64,000 nt of DNA from NCBI GenBank assembly GCA_025361485.1, contig JANYLA010000028.1, positions 1-64,000 on the forward strand. The letters run 5' to 3'. Below the pieces are notes generated by a model that made no database searches, was not told the origin of the DNA, and saw nothing but the letters and a program-made list of their open reading frames with translations. Position numbers and translations under genes: made by a program. Positions 61,476 to 64,000 of the stretch are shown here, piece after piece (the stretch's first letter is position 1; each line of letters starts with the position of its first letter). The stretch is from Bacteroidales bacterium (lineage in GTDB: Bacteria; Bacteroidota; Bacteroidia; Bacteroidales; Tenuifilaceae).

Positions 61476-64000
61476 ATGAACCTGAAAAATCTCAAAATCG
61501 GAACACAGCTCAAACTGGGCTTTATCATACTGCTAGCGTTAATAGCAACTCTTGGAGCAGTATCTTACTTTCAGAGCAGCCAAATCCACCTGCAAACCGA
61601 AAATATGTATTTACATCCGCTTAAGACCCGAAGAGCGTTGGAAGAAATACGAAATAGCGTTCTATTTATGCGCATAAACATTAGGGACTTCCTTCTGGCT
61701 GAGGATTCTAAAGCACGTCAAAATATTCTGAATGAAATGGCTGTTAATCAGTCCTATGTTCCGATTGAAATCCAAAAGCTTCGCCAATGCTACCTTGGTC
61801 CCCAAGCCGATATTGATGATTTTTTCAGAGAATTTACCAAGTGGGTTTCTATCCGCGAAACTACAATTAGAATAGTGGATTCAGGGAGATTGGAGGAAGC
61901 TCGGCTTCGCCATGTTTCAGGAGGAATTGCACCAGTACAAGCACTCAAAACATTGAATTCATTGCAAAAGATTAGTGACTTTGCTATATCCAAGGGCGAT
62001 GAGCTGTATAGCAATTCAAAAACATTAAGCGACACCCTGAATAAACGATTGGTTCTGTTGGTTCTGTCAATTCTACTGGTCTCTATACTTATCAATTATG
62101 CTTTACTTCGGAATATTCGCAAACCTATAGATGAGCTCACTCATGCAGCTCTCCGTTTTCACGATGGCGATATGAATGTTCGTAGCGCATACCAATCGGA
62201 AAATGAGCTGGGCGAGCTATCCGCTTCATTCAATACCCTCGCAGAGGGCATTCAGACAAAAACCGATTTAGACGAAAAATTTGCCACTCTAGCAGCGTTA
62301 ATGCTGAGCGAGTACGATATAAAAAAATTCTTTCAGACTACGCTCAACTCTTTGGCCGAATATACTGGCTCGCAAATGGCAGCCATTTACCTGCTGAGTA
62401 ACGATAAAAAAACCTTCGATCATTTCGAATCCACAGGGCTTGATGGTAATGCCCGAAAATCGTTTGCCGCCGACCGTTTCGAAGGTGAATTTGGGGCTGC
62501 ACTCTCCTCTCGTAAGGTTCAGCATATAAAAAACATACCCGCCGATACCCGCTTTATTTTTCATACCGTAAGCGGTAAGTTTATTCCACGCGAAATTATC
62601 ACCCTTCCCATTTTGGCCAATAACGAGGTGGTTGCCATTATCTCACTGGCAAGTGTGAGCGCGTATGGCCAACAATCGATTCAGCTAATCGACCGAATAC
62701 TTGTTACCCTCTGTGCACGGGTTGAAGGGATATTGGCATACCATAAGATAAAAGAGTTTTTGGAAAAACTTGAGGTTCAAAACCGTGAACTTGAAGCGCA
62801 AAAAACTGAACTAGTATCACAATCGGCTGAGCTAATTGAGCAGAACACCGAGCTCGAAATGCAGAAGAAACAGCTGAACGAGGCCAGCCAGCTAAAAACA
62901 AACTTTTTATCGAACATGAGCCACGAGCTGCGCACACCCCTTAACTCAGTAATTGCGCTTTCGGGGGTGCTCAACCGCCGATTATCCAAAAAGATACCCG
63001 ACGAGGAGTACGGCTACCTCGAAGTAATTGAGCGTAACGGAAAACATCTACTATCTCTGATCAATGATATACTTGATATCTCGCGCATCGAGGCGGGTCG
63101 CGAAGAGTTAGAAATTGCCAAGTTTGATATAAATGGCTTAATTTCCGAGTTGGTAAGCATGATACATCCACAGGCCGAGCAAAAAAACATTCTGCTACTA
63201 CACTCCGATAAAGATTCAACCCTGCACATTACCAATGATTCGGGAAAATGCCGTCATATTCTGCAAAACCTGATTAGCAATGCCGTTAAGTTTACCGAAA
63301 AAGGAAAGGTAGAAGTAATTGCAAAGCAGAGCGGTAAAAATATAATCATTCGGGTAATCGATTCGGGAATAGGAATCTCCGAAAATCACCTACCCCATAT
63401 TTTTGATGAGTTCCGACAGGCCGATGGCAGCACCTCCCGAAGATTTGGCGGGACAGGCTTAGGGCTTGCCATTGCCAAAAAATACGCCAACCTACTTGGG
63501 GGAACAATTACAGTAAAAAGTGAGCCCAGTAAAGGTTCGGAATTTACGTTTACCCTGCCTTTACAATACGCCGCCGAAAATAGAATTATTGATACAAGAA
63601 AGGCTCCCGAGTTTATGTATGAAATCAAAGGAGTATCAGCAAAGCTTCCATCGAGTTCGAACAATAAAACCATTCTGCTGGTTGAGGACAGCGAACCAGC
63701 AATCGTACAGATTAAAGACTTCCTGGAGGAAAGCGGCTATCATATCCTTGTTGCACGCAATGGTGGCGAAGCACTCGGAATCATTGCTCAAACCATTCCC
63801 GATGCCATAATTTTAGACCTGATGATGCCCGAAATAGATGGGTTTGAAATATTAAAAACCATTCGGAATGCCGAAACAACTGCCCATATTCCAGTATTAA
63901 TACTAACTGCAAAGCATATTACGAAAGAAGAACTTAAGTTCTTAAAACGGAATAATATTCATCAGCTTATCCAGAAAGGCGATGTGAACCGCAGCGAGCT
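61476..64000 (+). CDS. Hybrid sensor kinase (HAMP-GAF-HisKA-HATPase-REC), cut by the right edge
   Basis: An open frame of 841 complete codons from the ATG at 61476 to the window end without a stop, so it is partial. Residues 1-210 are a membrane-four-helix-bundle sensor (helices about 14-32 and 191-211), HAMP about 210-262, GAF about 265-425, a coiled coil about 425-470, HisKA with H483 (SNMSHELRTPLN), HATPase with QNLISNAVKF, DSGIGI and GTGLGLAI, and a receiver domain from about 731 with phospho-Asp D781 (ILDLMMPE). It is a hybrid kinase that can pass phosphate internally. Further domains may follow beyond the window. Confidence 0.9.
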   Translation, partial: MNLKNLKIGTQLKLGFIILLALIATLGAVSYFQSSQIHLQTENMYLHPLKTRRALEEIRNSVLFMRINIRDFLLAEDSKARQNILNEMAVNQSYVPIEIQKLRQCYLGPQADIDDFFREFTKWVSIRETTIRIVDSGRLEEARLRHVSGGIAPVQALKTLNSLQKISDFAISKGDELYSNSKTLSDTLNKRLVLLVLSILLVSILINYALLRNIRKPIDELTHAALRFHDGDMNVRSAYQSENELGELSASFNTLAEGIQTKTDLDEKFATLAALMLSEYDIKKFFQTTLNSLAEYTGSQMAAIYLLSNDKKTFDHFESTGLDGNARKSFAADRFEGEFGAALSSRKVQHIKNIPADTRFIFHTVSGKFIPREIITLPILANNEVVAIISLASVSAYGQQSIQLIDRILVTLCARVEGILAYHKIKEFLEKLEVQNRELEAQKTELVSQSAELIEQNTELEMQKKQLNEASQLKTNFLSNMSHELRTPLNSVIALSGVLNRRLSKKIPDEEYGYLEVIERNGKHLLSLINDILDISRIEAGREELEIAKFDINGLISELVSMIHPQAEQKNILLLHSDKDSTLHITNDSGKCRHILQNLISNAVKFTEKGKVEVIAKQSGKNIIIRVIDSGIGISENHLPHIFDEFRQADGSTSRRFGGTGLGLAIAKKYANLLGGTITVKSEPSKGSEFTFTLPLQYAAENRIIDTRKAPEFMYEIKGVSAKLPSSSNNKTILLVEDSEPAIVQIKDFLEESGYHILVARNGGEALGIIAQTIPDAIILDLMMPEIDGFEILKTIRNAETTAHIPVLILTAKHITKEELKFLKRNNIHQLIQKGDVNRSE

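Overview
The window is a chromosomal piece of a low-G+C member of the Bacteroidota, most likely order Bacteroidales or a close relative. Signs of this are the TAnnTTTG promoter boxes, a type IX secretion C-terminal sorting domain, DUF4294, DUF2851, a PorT-like barrel and a futalosine-pathway menaquinone enzyme (MqnE). No rRNA or tRNA gene was seen. The left edge cuts through the tail of an IS1595-type transposase.

Positions 200-43100 are mostly conserved housekeeping genes in short operons. They include a Crp/Fnr regulator, nadE, ispE, a biotin carrier with its carboxyltransferase, lptF/G-tgt, a GT2 glycosyltransferase with an ECF sigma factor, rsmG, rpmH and mqnE. A PASTA protein, a T9SS cargo protein and an RluD-type synthase overlap end to end. 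Further on are ddl, two CDGSH iron-sulfur proteins, a sugar-phosphate transferase, pcm, gcvP, an XRE/DUF2975 pair, arginine deiminase, sucC, a TrmH-type methyltransferase, an OmpA/TPR lipoprotein, a deoxynucleoside kinase, a prolyl oligopeptidase, pnp-rpsO, a RmlD-like reductase and a K+ channel. Intrinsic terminators separate many of these units.

Positions 43400-64000 form a dense sensory island, all on the plus strand. It holds an NMT1/THI5-type binding protein fused to PAS domains and a histidine kinase, a membrane PAS-GAF kinase, a PocR-PAS protein, an HMA-SafE membrane protein, a 1677-residue fusion, a four-helix-bundle gene between perfect 123-bp direct repeats, an Rcp1-like response regulator, a REC-PAS protein, a CheR-type methyltransferase and a hybrid kinase that runs off the right end. 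The spacers carry heptamer arrays, a MITE-like element with nested palindromes, and tandem or inverted repeats.

The main discovery candidate is the gene at 52987-58020. One uninterrupted frame encodes a complete CopA-type Cu(I) P-type ATPase, one extra membrane helix, a three-helix domain matching the ethylene-binding domain of plant ETR1 (CGTTH at the copper-binding Cys65/His69 positions), three PAS domains and a histidine kinase. In plants the copper pump RAN1 supplies the copper cofactor of ETR1; here the pump and the ETR1-like receptor are one polypeptide. The HMA-SafE gene just upstream and the Rcp1-like regulator downstream suggest a copper-linked signalling module. The residues at ETR1 Asp25 and Lys91 are changed to Asn and Asp, so the ligand may not be ethylene.
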